From assembly GCF_028435365.1 (NCBI RefSeq), contig NZ_JAGTJJ010000006.1, positions 343,245 through 407,244 on the forward strand: a stretch of DNA of 64,000 nucleotides. The letters are read 5' to 3'. The translations under genes and the position numbers were made by a program. Under the pieces are notes generated by a model. The model worked only from the letters and a program-made list of their open reading frames with translations, was not told the origin of the DNA and did not search any database. The stretch comes from Polyangium jinanense (GTDB lineage Bacteria > Myxococcota > Polyangia > Polyangiales > Polyangiaceae). Positions 39,779-48,369 of the stretch are shown in pieces. The stretch's first letter is position 1, and every line of letters begins with the position of its first letter.

Positions 39779-41053
39779 CTACCCCTGCTCCGAAGCCAGC
39801 GCCGCCTGCTTGTGCAACATCAACGCGACACCGAGCAACATCGCCGCCCCGGCCGCGGCGCCGAGAAACGGTGAAATCGGCGCCACGCGGTTGTACATGA
39901 AGCCCCACGTGACGGGCCAGATCGTACGCGCCCAGCTCCCCGTCGATTGCGCATAGCCGAGCACCGTGCCCCGCTGGTCCTCCCGCGCGAACTTCGACGC
40001 CAGCGACGAAATGGACGGGTTGTTGATGGCCACGCCCACGCCGATGAGGACATTCGCGAGGACCATCATCCACGAATGCATCGAGAACGCCGCGAAGAGC
40101 AAGCCCGCGAGCATGAGCGCGGCCGCACACTCGACCAGCGTGAGCTCGCTGAAACGCGCCGAGAGGCGCTTGATCAAAAAGCCCTGGATCACGACCCCGG
40201 ATACGCCGAAGATCGCGAACATGTAGCCGACCTGCTCACCCGTCCACCCGAAACGATCATGCGAGAGGAGCGGGAACGCGACGTTCAGGACCGTCATGGC
40301 CATGAACGTCAAGAAATACATCTGCAGGATCGTGACGACGCGTTTGTCGGAGACGATTTCCGTGAAGGTCGCCTCCTTCCGGGGCTCGTCCCGCGTGGGG
40401 CCACGATAGGCGTCGTGCCCGCCGCGCTCGGGCTCGCGCACGGGACGCGTCTCCGGCATGAGCGCCGCCGCGAGGATCAGGTCGGCCAGGGCCATCACGG
40501 CCGCCGCGATCGGCGGCGCCCAGGTCGCGATCTTGGCCGTCATGCTGCCGATCACCGGCCCCATGATCATCCCGAGCCCGATCCCCGCCCCGAGCCGCCC
40601 CATGGCCGCCGCGCGATCCTTTTTGTCCGTCACGTCCGCGATGGCCGCCTGACACGCGGCCAGGTTGCCCGCCGTCGCCCCCGCGAGCACACGCGACACG
40701 AACAGGCACCAGAGCACCTGGTAGTGCACCGCCGCCGCGAAGAGCACCATGCTCGCCGCATTGCCGAGCAGGCTCAGCACGATGACCAAACGCCGGCCGA
40801 ACCGATCGGACAAACGCCCGAGGTACGGCGTCGCCAGCGCCTGCGCCAGCGAATAACTGCTGATCAGCATTCCCGTGACGGTGCCCGACCACTCTTCGGA
40901 CACCATCGGCTTCACGTAAAACGGCAAGAGCGGAATCGTGATCCCGAACCCGACGAGGTCGAGGAACACGGTCAGGACGACGACGAAGAGAACGCGGTCG
41001 CGCACCTTCTCGCGCGAGGCCGCTTCGGCGGTGGACATGGCTGTATCTGGCAT
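39779..41053 (-). CDS. MFS transporter, TetA-like drug efflux type
   Basis: 424 residues, 12 helices. VFLDLVGFGITIPLLPFYV at the start, the A-motif GRLSDRFGRRLVIVLSLLGN after helix 2, RVLAGATAGNLAACQAAIAD and GLGMIMGPVIGS place it in the DHA1 family near TetA-type proton antiporters. It has an expanded central loop rich in Arg/Glu (about 200-230). The substrate cannot be told from sequence. No TetR-type regulator is adjacent, which argues against a dedicated resistance operon. Confidence 0.88.
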   Translation of the reverse strand: MPDTAMSTAEAASREKVRDRVLFVVVLTVFLDLVGFGITIPLLPFYVKPMVSEEWSGTVTGMLISSYSLAQALATPYLGRLSDRFGRRLVIVLSLLGNAASMVLFAAAVHYQVLWCLFVSRVLAGATAGNLAACQAAIADVTDKKDRAAAMGRLGAGIGLGMIMGPVIGSMTAKIATWAPPIAAAVMALADLILAAALMPETRPVREPERGGHDAYRGPTRDEPRKEATFTEIVSDKRVVTILQMYFLTFMAMTVLNVAFPLLSHDRFGWTGEQVGYMFAIFGVSGVVIQGFLIKRLSARFSELTLVECAAALMLAGLLFAAFSMHSWMMVLANVLIGVGVAINNPSISSLASKFAREDQRGTVLGYAQSTGSWARTIWPVTWGFMYNRVAPISPFLGAAAGAAMLLGVALMLHKQAALASEQG

Positions 41054-41118
41054 CGGGAGGGACGTGAGGGGGCGCCCTACCCATGCCAGAAAGCCAGGCG
41101 CGTGTCACGCGAAAATGT

Positions 41119-43695
41119 CTAATGCCAGCGGACGAGGCGCGCCGCGTAACGATCCGGCAAGGACTCGTGCGCCGGGATGACGCGGACGCCGAAAGCGTGC
41201 TCACCGCTCTCGTCGGTGGGAATTTCGCCCTCGAAACGATGGCGGCCGCCGCCGAGATCCGCCGCGTGACGCATCGGAGCCGCCTCCGCGCCGCGGAGCG
41301 AGCCGTTCGGGCCCGGGCGACCATAATAAAGCTCGACGACGACGTCGCTCGGCGAGAGGGCGCCGAGGTGGATCTCCGCCGCGACGCGCAAAGGCTCGCC
41401 GCTCGGAAGGCGCGAGGGGCCGAGCTGCGCCACGGAATCGACACGTACGGAGCCCCAGGCGGCGCGCACGCGGGCCTTCCATTCGCAGGCGGCGCGCGCC
41501 GCGAGGAGGCCGTCCTCCGTCAAGCGGCGATGTCGCGCGAGGGCAGGCTCGTAATACCTTTCGGCATACTCGCGCACCATGCGGGTCGTGTTGAACGCAG
41601 GGCCGATCGTGGTAATGCTGCGCTTCATGCGGGCGATCCAGCTCCGCGGGAGGCCGGAAGCATCACGCTCGTAATAAAGCGGGACGATGTCTTCTTCGAG
41701 CAATCGATAGAGGGCCTGGGCCTCGACGTGGTCGCCGTGGCCGGTGTCCGCGTACTCCTCGCCGCGGCCAATGGAAAACCCATTGTCGCCCGCATATCCC
41801 TCGGGCCACCAACCGTCGAGGATGCTCGCGTTGAGCACGCCGTTGAGGCCGGCCTTCATGCCGCTCGTGCCGCTCGCTTCAAGGGGCCTGCGCGGGGTGT
41901 TGAGCCAGACGTCGACGCCCGCGACGAGCGTGCGCGCGACGCCCATGTCGTAATCTTCGACGAAGACGATGCGGCCGCGGAAAGGCTCGGCCATGCCCGC
42001 GCGCACGATGTCGCGAATGAGCTCCTTGCCGCCCCAGTCCTGCGGATGCGCTTTGCCGGAAAAGACGAGCTGCACCGGGCGATGCGGCTCGTGGAGGATC
42101 CGCGCGAGGCGCGCCGCGTCGCGGAGGAGGAGCGTGCCGCGCTTGTACGTCGCAAAGCGGCGGGCAAACCCGATGGTGAGCGCCTTCGGGTCGAGGAGGC
42201 GCTCGATCCGCGCCGGATCCTCGGCGCGCCCCTTCTGCGCGGAAATGGCGGCGAGGCGGGCGCGAATCTGCTTCACGAGGCGCTCTTTGCGGCGGCCGTG
42301 CGCGGCCCAGAGGACCTCGTCGGGGATTTCGGCGATTTTCGCCCAGACGCCGGGTTCGGCGGCACGTTCGAGGAAATCGGCGCCGAGGTAACTCGCATAC
42401 AGCAAGGCGAGCTCGCCGTCGAGCCAGGTGGGGACGTGGACGCCGTTCGTGACCGAGCCGATCGGGACTTCGTCTACCGGGAGGCCAGGCCAGAGGACGC
42501 TCCACATGGCGCGCGCCTCGCGGCCGTGGAGCATGCTGACGCCATTGTAACGGTCGGCCATTCGAATGGCGAGGACCGGCATGGAGAACTCGCTGCCGGG
42601 ACGATCGGGCTCGACGCGGCCGAGGCGCATGGCCTCCTCGGCCCCGAGCCCGAGGCCCTCGCCGAGGACCTTCAGATACGGGAGAGCGAGGTCGTGCGCG
42701 AATGCGTCATTTCCGGCCGGCACGGGGGTGTGCGTGGTGAAGACGTGGCCCGCCGCGGCCGCCTCGGACGCCGCGACGAAAGGCGCTCCCGTGCGCCCCA
42801 TGAGCTGACGGACGCGTTCGAGCGCGAGGAACGCGGAATGGCCTTCGTTCATATGGCAGACGCGCGGCTCCTGGCCGATGGCCGAGAGGAGCCGGACGCC
42901 GCCCACGCCGAGCAGGACCTCCTGGCAGATGCGGTGCGCGCGGTCGCCGCCGTAAAGGGTATTCGTGAGCGCCCGATCCTCGGGCGGGTTTTCGGGGATG
43001 TCGGCGTCGAGCAAATAAAGCGGGACGCGGCCGACCTGCGCGCGCCAGGCCTGGAGCTTGACCTCGCGCCGGCCCGCCCCCGCACGTGCGGGGAGCTCGA
43101 CGGAGGTGACCACGCGACGGCCCTTTTCGTCGTTCACGGGCGAGACGGGCAAATCGTGCCAGTCGTTCGGCGGATATCGCTCGTTCTGCCAGCCCTCGAT
43201 ATCGAGGCTCTGACGAAAATACCCCTGCGAGAACGCGATTCCCACGCCGACGAGCGGCAAGCCGAGGTCACTCGCGCTCTTCAGGTGATCGCCGGCAAGG
43301 ACGCCGAGGCCCCCCGAATACACGGGCAAACACTCGTGGATGCCGAATTCCATGGAGAAATAGGCCATGGTGCCGCGCGACGCTGCGTTTTTGCCGTATT
43401 TTCGGTCGAACCAGGTGGAGCGGTCGAGGTAATCCCCGAGGGAGCGCTCGACCGCGGAGAGAGCCCGGAGATATCCGTCGTCCCGCGCGAGCTCATCGAG
43501 GCGGCGCTGCGAGGCGAGCTTGAGCAGGAGGATCGGATTGTGCGCGACACGCTCGTAGAGCTCGGCGTCCACGCGCCCGTAGAGCTCACGCGCGGCCGGG
43601 GTCCACGTCCACCAGAGGTTTTGCGCAATCGTGACGAGTGGCGCGAGCTCCGGCGGGATCGTCGGGAAGATCTGGTACCGGTGGACCGTGAACAT
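41119..43695 (-). CDS. glgP: Alpha-glucan (glycogen/maltodextrin) phosphorylase
   Basis: 858 residues of the short bacterial/archaeal phosphorylase type, which begins with a DUF3417 domain (IAQNLWWTWTPAARELYGRVD, about 25-45). Further signatures are AYFSMEFGIHECLPVYSGGLGVLAGDHLKSASDLGLP, the active site with HMNEGHSAFLALERV, and the pyridoxal phosphate region EASGTSGMKAGLNGVLNASI. The last 130 residues form a beta-rich tail. It releases glucose 1-phosphate from alpha-1,4-glucans in the cytoplasm. It stands alone here, with no other glycogen genes nearby. Confidence 0.92.
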   Translation of the reverse strand: MFTVHRYQIFPTIPPELAPLVTIAQNLWWTWTPAARELYGRVDAELYERVAHNPILLLKLASQRRLDELARDDGYLRALSAVERSLGDYLDRSTWFDRKYGKNAASRGTMAYFSMEFGIHECLPVYSGGLGVLAGDHLKSASDLGLPLVGVGIAFSQGYFRQSLDIEGWQNERYPPNDWHDLPVSPVNDEKGRRVVTSVELPARAGAGRREVKLQAWRAQVGRVPLYLLDADIPENPPEDRALTNTLYGGDRAHRICQEVLLGVGGVRLLSAIGQEPRVCHMNEGHSAFLALERVRQLMGRTGAPFVAASEAAAAGHVFTTHTPVPAGNDAFAHDLALPYLKVLGEGLGLGAEEAMRLGRVEPDRPGSEFSMPVLAIRMADRYNGVSMLHGREARAMWSVLWPGLPVDEVPIGSVTNGVHVPTWLDGELALLYASYLGADFLERAAEPGVWAKIAEIPDEVLWAAHGRRKERLVKQIRARLAAISAQKGRAEDPARIERLLDPKALTIGFARRFATYKRGTLLLRDAARLARILHEPHRPVQLVFSGKAHPQDWGGKELIRDIVRAGMAEPFRGRIVFVEDYDMGVARTLVAGVDVWLNTPRRPLEASGTSGMKAGLNGVLNASILDGWWPEGYAGDNGFSIGRGEEYADTGHGDHVEAQALYRLLEEDIVPLYYERDASGLPRSWIARMKRSITTIGPAFNTTRMVREYAERYYEPALARHRRLTEDGLLAARAACEWKARVRAAWGSVRVDSVAQLGPSRLPSGEPLRVAAEIHLGALSPSDVVVELYYGRPGPNGSLRGAEAAPMRHAADLGGGRHRFEGEIPTDESGEHAFGVRVIPAHESLPDRYAARLVRWH

Positions 43696-43736
43696 GGGCG
43701 CACCCTAGCCGGAGACCTCCCGGAAGGCGAGCCCGG

Positions 43737-44366
43737 TCAATCGCAGTGGCCGGCTCCGTCCGCATTGAGAATGCCGGATCGGAGGAACACTTCGAGGCGG
43801 CCACGCTCGCCCATACCGACGAGGCGTGCCCCGCGCGGCGAGACGAGCACCGGGATTCTCCGGTCGAACGGGCCCTGCTCCCATTCTTTTTGCCAGGTCT
43901 CCAGGGTCTTTTTGTCGTTTTCCCCGACGATGAGCTCGGGCAAACCCGCGACACGGCGGAGCTCGTCGAGCACGCACGAGTCGGAGATGTCCCGGGCGTG
44001 AACCCACAAGGCCCGATACAGAAGCGTCTTCAAGGACTCCGCGCGGGCCGGGTCGTGCCGGCGAGCGGCCGCGACGAGGAGCGTCGCCCGCTCGGTGTTC
44101 GGCCGCGCCGGCGGCGTGCTGATGCTGACGGCGGGCTCGCGTTGCCGCACGGAGAGGACCTCGCGCTGGAGCTCCTCACGCTCGGGGGTCGTATTCTTCG
44201 CAGGAATGGGAAGGTGCGGCATGTGGCGGATGCCGCGCCATTCGACCTTGCGCTCCGCACAGAGCTCCAGGAGCCGCTCGTTCTGCGCGTGGCAGAATGG
44301 GCAATTGAGGTCGCCGTAAAATATGTACGGCGCGCCCGAGGCCGCGCCCTGGGCCGGCTCATTCAT
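43737..44366 (-). CDS. DsbA-family thioredoxin-fold protein (HCCA isomerase-like)
   Basis: 209 residues with no signal peptide, so cytoplasmic. IFYGDLNCPFCHAQNERL contains the CPFC active site (Cys22, Cys25) on a thioredoxin fold, and the helical insert and closing strand (DRRIPVLVSPRGARLVGMG) fit the DsbA / 2-hydroxychromene-2-carboxylate isomerase group. The likely role is a thiol-disulfide or glutathione-type oxidoreductase; the substrate is unknown. The start overlaps the end of the L,D-transpeptidase gene by 8 bases, so the pair is translationally coupled. Confidence 0.82.
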   Translation of the reverse strand: MNEPAQGAASGAPYIFYGDLNCPFCHAQNERLLELCAERKVEWRGIRHMPHLPIPAKNTTPEREELQREVLSVRQREPAVSISTPPARPNTERATLLVAAARRHDPARAESLKTLLYRALWVHARDISDSCVLDELRRVAGLPELIVGENDKKTLETWQKEWEQGPFDRRIPVLVSPRGARLVGMGERGRLEVFLRSGILNADGAGHCD

Positions 44367-46317
44367 GAACGATCACCGTGGTCCCCTCCCCGAAATCCTC
44401 GCCTGCGTTCACCGCATGCCAGCCCTCCGGGACGGGCGGGTCGGTCCAGAGGAAGACGCGGTGCGCGTCCACGGGGGAGAGATTGACGCAGCCGTGGCTG
44501 CGCGGCGTGCCGAAGACGTCGTGCCAGTACGCCGTGTGGAGCGCATATCCACTCTCGAAATACTGGATGTACGGGACGTCGCGGAGCTGGAACGTGCCCT
44601 CGCCGCGGCGCCGCGTGACGCCGTACTCGCCGTCGCCCTTCGTCGGGATCTTCTCGGCGCCCCCGGCCGCAGGGGCGGGTTTGCCCTTTGCAGCGCCGGG
44701 CTTCGCGGCGGCCGGCTTCGCCGCAGGTTTGCCGCCCTTCGCGGCCGCCTTGGGATCGGGCTTGCCGCCGGGTTTTGCATTCTTATCGCCGGCCTTCGGC
44801 GCCGCGGCCTTGCCGCCACCGTCGGGCGAATGCGAGGCGGCGACGGTCGTGACCTTGGCGCCGCCCACGCTCGAGCCCTCGTTCGAGTCCATGGTGGCCG
44901 TGATGTGCTTGTTGCGAATCTTGAAGACGCCGCGGACCGTGGCCGTGGTCTTCTTGGGATCGTCGAGGCCAGCTTTGCCCGTGGAGACGAGCGTCGCGTA
45001 AATGGGGCGCTTGCCCTCCCACATCACGAAGGTCTGGTTCGTGATGGAGATCTCGATCCATTTCTTGCCCTTTTCGGCGTCCTCGGGGAACGAGGCGGGC
45101 GGGACGGCGAGGCCGACGTCGAGCTGGCTGAGCCAGCGTTTGTCCTTGGTGCGGTAATACTTGACGCCCTCGACGGTCTTCATGGTGCCGGCGAGCGCGT
45201 GGACGCTGCGCCATTCGACGTCGACTTCGGGAATGGCCTTGCCCTTGGAGATGCGATACGTCTTGGCGCCCTGCGTGCGGACGAACGCGAGCGGGAGCGA
45301 GAACTCGTCCGTGAGCTCGAGCCCATGCCAGGGCGAGCCGAGGTCGGGCTTGATCTTGGTGTTCGGCGCGAGGCGCAGATCCGTGGTGATCGCGAAGCGG
45401 CGATTGAGGTTGTCCTCGCCCGTGGGGAAGGAGCCGATGAGCGAGAGGCCGGTGTGGCGACGCGCGCGGTCGGCGAAGACGGCGAAATCAGGGACCTTGA
45501 AATCGCTGATGTTGGGGATGAGGCGTTTTCCGCCTTCGAGCCAGAAAGGAATGGGATCCGCGTCGCTCTCGCCGCCGAGGAGCTGGCCGAGTGCGAGCTC
45601 CTGCGAATTTTTGCCGAGGCCCATTTCGCCGATGTGCTTGCCGGGAACGGGGACGCCACGATCGTCGATCGGCACGTCGGGCGCGCCGAGGACGACCTGG
45701 TTCACCGTGGCCTCGTTCTGCTTGTACCAGTCGAGGTGCTCCTGGAGCTTGAACTCGGAGTCGTACTGCTGCTTGGCCGTGGGGACCTTGACGTACAGGG
45801 GGAGGACGGCCCGGACGAACGCATATCGATACGGGAGCGCGGCCTTGAGGTCCGGGCGCTTGGCGGCGGCCTTGAGGATGGGATTTTCGAGGTCGGTCGT
45901 GGCCTCGTCCCCGGCGCAAACGAAGCCCTTCGGGTGAATCTCGTACCAGCCGCCCGGACAACCGGCCTTGCCGACAGGCTCTTCCGAGCGGGCGACCTTG
46001 GCCCCGACGCGCAGGTAGCCGAGCTTTTTCGCGGTGTCGCGCGGCTCGGCGTAGACGGTGGTGACGAACGCCGTGATGCCGAGGAGCGGTTTGTCCGGAG
46101 GCGGCGGGGGCTCGGGAACCGCGTTCTGGCCCTGGACGGCAGGCGGCGGCGCAGCCGCGTCGTCGGGGACGCCGCCGTCGGTCTGCGCGGCCGCGCCGGG
46201 GCGCTTGCAGCCGAGGGCGGTGAGGGCCGCGAGAACGGCGAGGGTGAAGGCGCCGAGCCGCGCGCGGCCCGAGCCCACAAAAAGCGAGGGAGCGGAGAGG
46301 CGAGCGCGCGGGATCAT
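44359..46317 (-). CDS. L,D-transpeptidase (YkuD) lipoprotein with low-complexity insert
   Basis: 652 residues. The lipobox is TALGC (Cys37). An SH3-like region follows (about 80-130, TVYAEPRDTAKKLGYLRVG). The YkuD catalytic domain starts near residue 420 (KKWIEISITNQTFVMWEG) and ends with YALHTAYWHDVFG and RSHGCVNLSPVDA, where the Cys near 610 and its His form the active site. Between the two halves of the domain lies an Ala/Lys/Pro/Gly-rich insert of about 55 residues (about 498-555) that normal family members lack. Such enzymes make 3-3 peptidoglycan cross-links or attach lipoproteins in the periplasm. Confidence 0.87.
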   Translation of the reverse strand: MIPRARLSAPSLFVGSGRARLGAFTLAVLAALTALGCKRPGAAAQTDGGVPDDAAAPPPAVQGQNAVPEPPPPPDKPLLGITAFVTTVYAEPRDTAKKLGYLRVGAKVARSEEPVGKAGCPGGWYEIHPKGFVCAGDEATTDLENPILKAAAKRPDLKAALPYRYAFVRAVLPLYVKVPTAKQQYDSEFKLQEHLDWYKQNEATVNQVVLGAPDVPIDDRGVPVPGKHIGEMGLGKNSQELALGQLLGGESDADPIPFWLEGGKRLIPNISDFKVPDFAVFADRARRHTGLSLIGSFPTGEDNLNRRFAITTDLRLAPNTKIKPDLGSPWHGLELTDEFSLPLAFVRTQGAKTYRISKGKAIPEVDVEWRSVHALAGTMKTVEGVKYYRTKDKRWLSQLDVGLAVPPASFPEDAEKGKKWIEISITNQTFVMWEGKRPIYATLVSTGKAGLDDPKKTTATVRGVFKIRNKHITATMDSNEGSSVGGAKVTTVAASHSPDGGGKAAAPKAGDKNAKPGGKPDPKAAAKGGKPAAKPAAAKPGAAKGKPAPAAGGAEKIPTKGDGEYGVTRRRGEGTFQLRDVPYIQYFESGYALHTAYWHDVFGTPRSHGCVNLSPVDAHRVFLWTDPPVPEGWHAVNAGEDFGEGTTVIVHE

Positions 46318-46449
46318 GGGGGATGGATGCCAAAAGATGCGGCCGGATGCAAAGGGAAGGTGCGGGGAGGACGGAGAACGCTCGGCCCAAGGTGGGATGC
46401 GACGTACTTCCGTGCGCCGTCGCGCCGTGCGAGGCTGCGCGCCCGAGCC

Positions 46450-47025
46450 ATGATCGACGTGAGCGTGCCTTGCCCATGTGGAGCGGACGTCTCGTTCCAG
46501 CACACCGCTTGCCCCGCGTGCAAGACGCCGGTGTCGCGGGCGCTGCGCGACGACCTCGAAGCGCGGCTGGAGCGCGCGCACACCGAGTACGGCGAGGCGA
46601 AACAAAGCATGCGCCGGTCGGCGACGGTGCTGTTCGTGGGCGGCGCGTTGTACGTCGTGCTTGCGCTGTTCGTCTTTTACCTGGCCCGGAGTGTCGAGAC
46701 CGTGTCGACCTCGATCGATTCGTGGGCGGACACGCTCCCCCTCCTCGCGAACGGGGGCCTCGGCCTGCTGCTCATCACCTGCGCGGCCTGGTCGCGTCGA
46801 TCCCCGAACGCGGCGTTCGCGGTGGCGCTCGGGATCTGGCTGCTCTCGCAGATCCTCGGGTACGTGGCCGCGCCGGCCCTGTTTTTCCTGGCGTTCATGT
46901 CCGCCAGCGGGATCGCAGAGATCTTCGCGAAGGGGGGCCTGCTGGTCTCGCTCGTCCGAGGGCTCCTCGCGGCGGGGCGCGTGGACGCAATTCGAGCGGA
47001 AGTGGCGCGTGGAGCGGCCGCTTGA
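46450..47025 (+). CDS. Zinc-ribbon membrane protein
   Basis: 191 residues. The first 30 residues carry CPCG and CPAC (Cys8, Cys10, Cys21, Cys24), a likely zinc ribbon, followed by a charged helix (about 30-50). At least three hydrophobic helices follow, for example VLFVGGALYVVLALFVFYLA (about 56-75), the LANGGLGLLLITCAAW region and IWLLSQILGYVAAPALFFLAF. The ribbon would face the cytoplasm. Function unknown; no named family recognised. It is divergent from the L,D-transpeptidase gene (132-base gap). Confidence 0.7.
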   Translation: MIDVSVPCPCGADVSFQHTACPACKTPVSRALRDDLEARLERAHTEYGEAKQSMRRSATVLFVGGALYVVLALFVFYLARSVETVSTSIDSWADTLPLLANGGLGLLLITCAAWSRRSPNAAFAVALGIWLLSQILGYVAAPALFFLAFMSASGIAEIFAKGGLLVSLVRGLLAAGRVDAIRAEVARGAAA

Positions 47026-47028
47026 GGG

Positions 47029-48369
47029 CTAGACGAGCAAGCCCGGCAGCGGCCCCTTGCAAAAGGCCGGATTGCCGAACGTCGTGACGGGCACGCCCAT
47101 GGCATGGGCGATCGCGATCAGAAGATCGTTGTGATAGGCGCCGGAATGCTTGTGCCATCGCCCGGTGGCGAGCGCGCCGCCCGCGCCGCCCATGAGGAGG
47201 AGCGGGACGTCGCGGCGCGCGTGGGTGTTGCCCTGCGCAATGTCGCTGCACCAGAGGATGACGGTGTTGTCGAGGACCGTGCCGTCGCCTTCGGGGACGC
47301 TGTCGAGCTTCTGGCAGAGGTACGCGAGCTGCTGCGCGTGCCAGTTGCCAATGTCGATGAGCGCCTGCTGCCGCTTCGTGTCGGAATCGCTCGAATGCGA
47401 GAGCGTGTGATGGGGTTCGTCCTGGCCGAGCCAGGTGAAGACCTTGCCCGTCTGGACCGTGGTCCACTGGATGCTCGCGACCCGCGTGAGGTCGCAAATG
47501 AGCGACATCGCGAGGAGGTCGAGCTGGGTCTTGGCGATCTCCGGGTAGTTGTCGTTTTCGAGGGGCTCGACCGGCGCGCCGAGGACGGGCGGATTGCAGG
47601 AGCCGCCAATGACGCCAGGCGCATCGAGGCGCTTTTCGATCTCGCGGACGGCCTCGAGGTGCGCGTCGACCTTCATGCGATCACTCGTGCCGAGGCGCGA
47701 GGAGAGGTGCTTGTAGTCGCCGGTCACGGCGTCGAGCACGGTCTTCCTCTGCGCACGCAGGCGCGCGAGGGCCTCGGGGTCGGTGCCGAGGTCCGAGAAG
47801 ATGCGCGTGTACGCCTGGTACGGGTCGTCCTCGGGCGGGACAGGTTGTCCGGGGCCGCGGTAGGAGATGCGCGCCGAGACGTTGGCGTACTGGACCTGGA
47901 CGCCGAACTCGAGCGAGGGGAAGCGCGTGGTCTGGCCGATCTGATCCGCGAGGAACTGATCGAGCGAGATGCCGCCGCCCCAGCCGACCATCTTGCCTGG
48001 GTTGCAAGCGTACGGGAAAAGCGAGCCCTCCTGGAGCTCGGTGCCCGTGAGCGCATGGCCGATGCCCTGCTGGTGCGGGTCGCCGGGGCCGTGGTAGGCG
48101 GACTCGTAGTCGACGCCTTCGAGGAGGATCGCCTTCTTCTTGAAGGGTTCGAGCGGGGCGAGGATGGGGCCGAAGGTGAAGTCGGTCTCGGTGCCCGTGG
48201 GGATCCACGCGGGTTTGACCGTGCCGAGGCCCGTGAAGAAGACGACAAAACGCTTCGGGAAGGCGGTGGCGCGGGCCGAATCGGCCATGGCCCCGAGGAA
48301 CGGCAGGCCAACGGCCACGCCGCCGAGGCCGCGAAGGAGCGTGCGACGGCTCAGGGTCCTCTGTTTCAT
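47029..48369 (-). CDS. DUF1552 domain protein (Tat-exported)
   Basis: 446 residues from the ATG ending at 48369. LSRRTLLRGLGG (about 6-17) is a twin-arginine signal. The body matches DUF1552: FVVFFTGLGTVKPAWIPTG, GIGHALTGTEL, SLDQFLADQIG, KLDSVPEGDGTVLDNTVILWCSDIAQGN and HARRDVPLLLMGGAGG. The fold is a sulfatase/alkaline-phosphatase relative of unknown reaction. DUF1552 genes are almost always paired with DUF1592-type cytochrome proteins in myxobacteria and planctomycetes, as here, where the start overlaps the DUF1592 gene by 4 bases. Confidence 0.88.
   Translation of the reverse strand: MKQRTLSRRTLLRGLGGVAVGLPFLGAMADSARATAFPKRFVVFFTGLGTVKPAWIPTGTETDFTFGPILAPLEPFKKKAILLEGVDYESAYHGPGDPHQQGIGHALTGTELQEGSLFPYACNPGKMVGWGGGISLDQFLADQIGQTTRFPSLEFGVQVQYANVSARISYRGPGQPVPPEDDPYQAYTRIFSDLGTDPEALARLRAQRKTVLDAVTGDYKHLSSRLGTSDRMKVDAHLEAVREIEKRLDAPGVIGGSCNPPVLGAPVEPLENDNYPEIAKTQLDLLAMSLICDLTRVASIQWTTVQTGKVFTWLGQDEPHHTLSHSSDSDTKRQQALIDIGNWHAQQLAYLCQKLDSVPEGDGTVLDNTVILWCSDIAQGNTHARRDVPLLLMGGAGGALATGRWHKHSGAYHNDLLIAIAHAMGVPVTTFGNPAFCKGPLPGLLV

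Noticed and set aside
41083..44001. 972-codon open frame on the plus strand
   Set aside because: It lies antisense to the alpha-glucan phosphorylase gene, its translation has no recognisable motif, and it arises from the strong GC bias at third codon positions.
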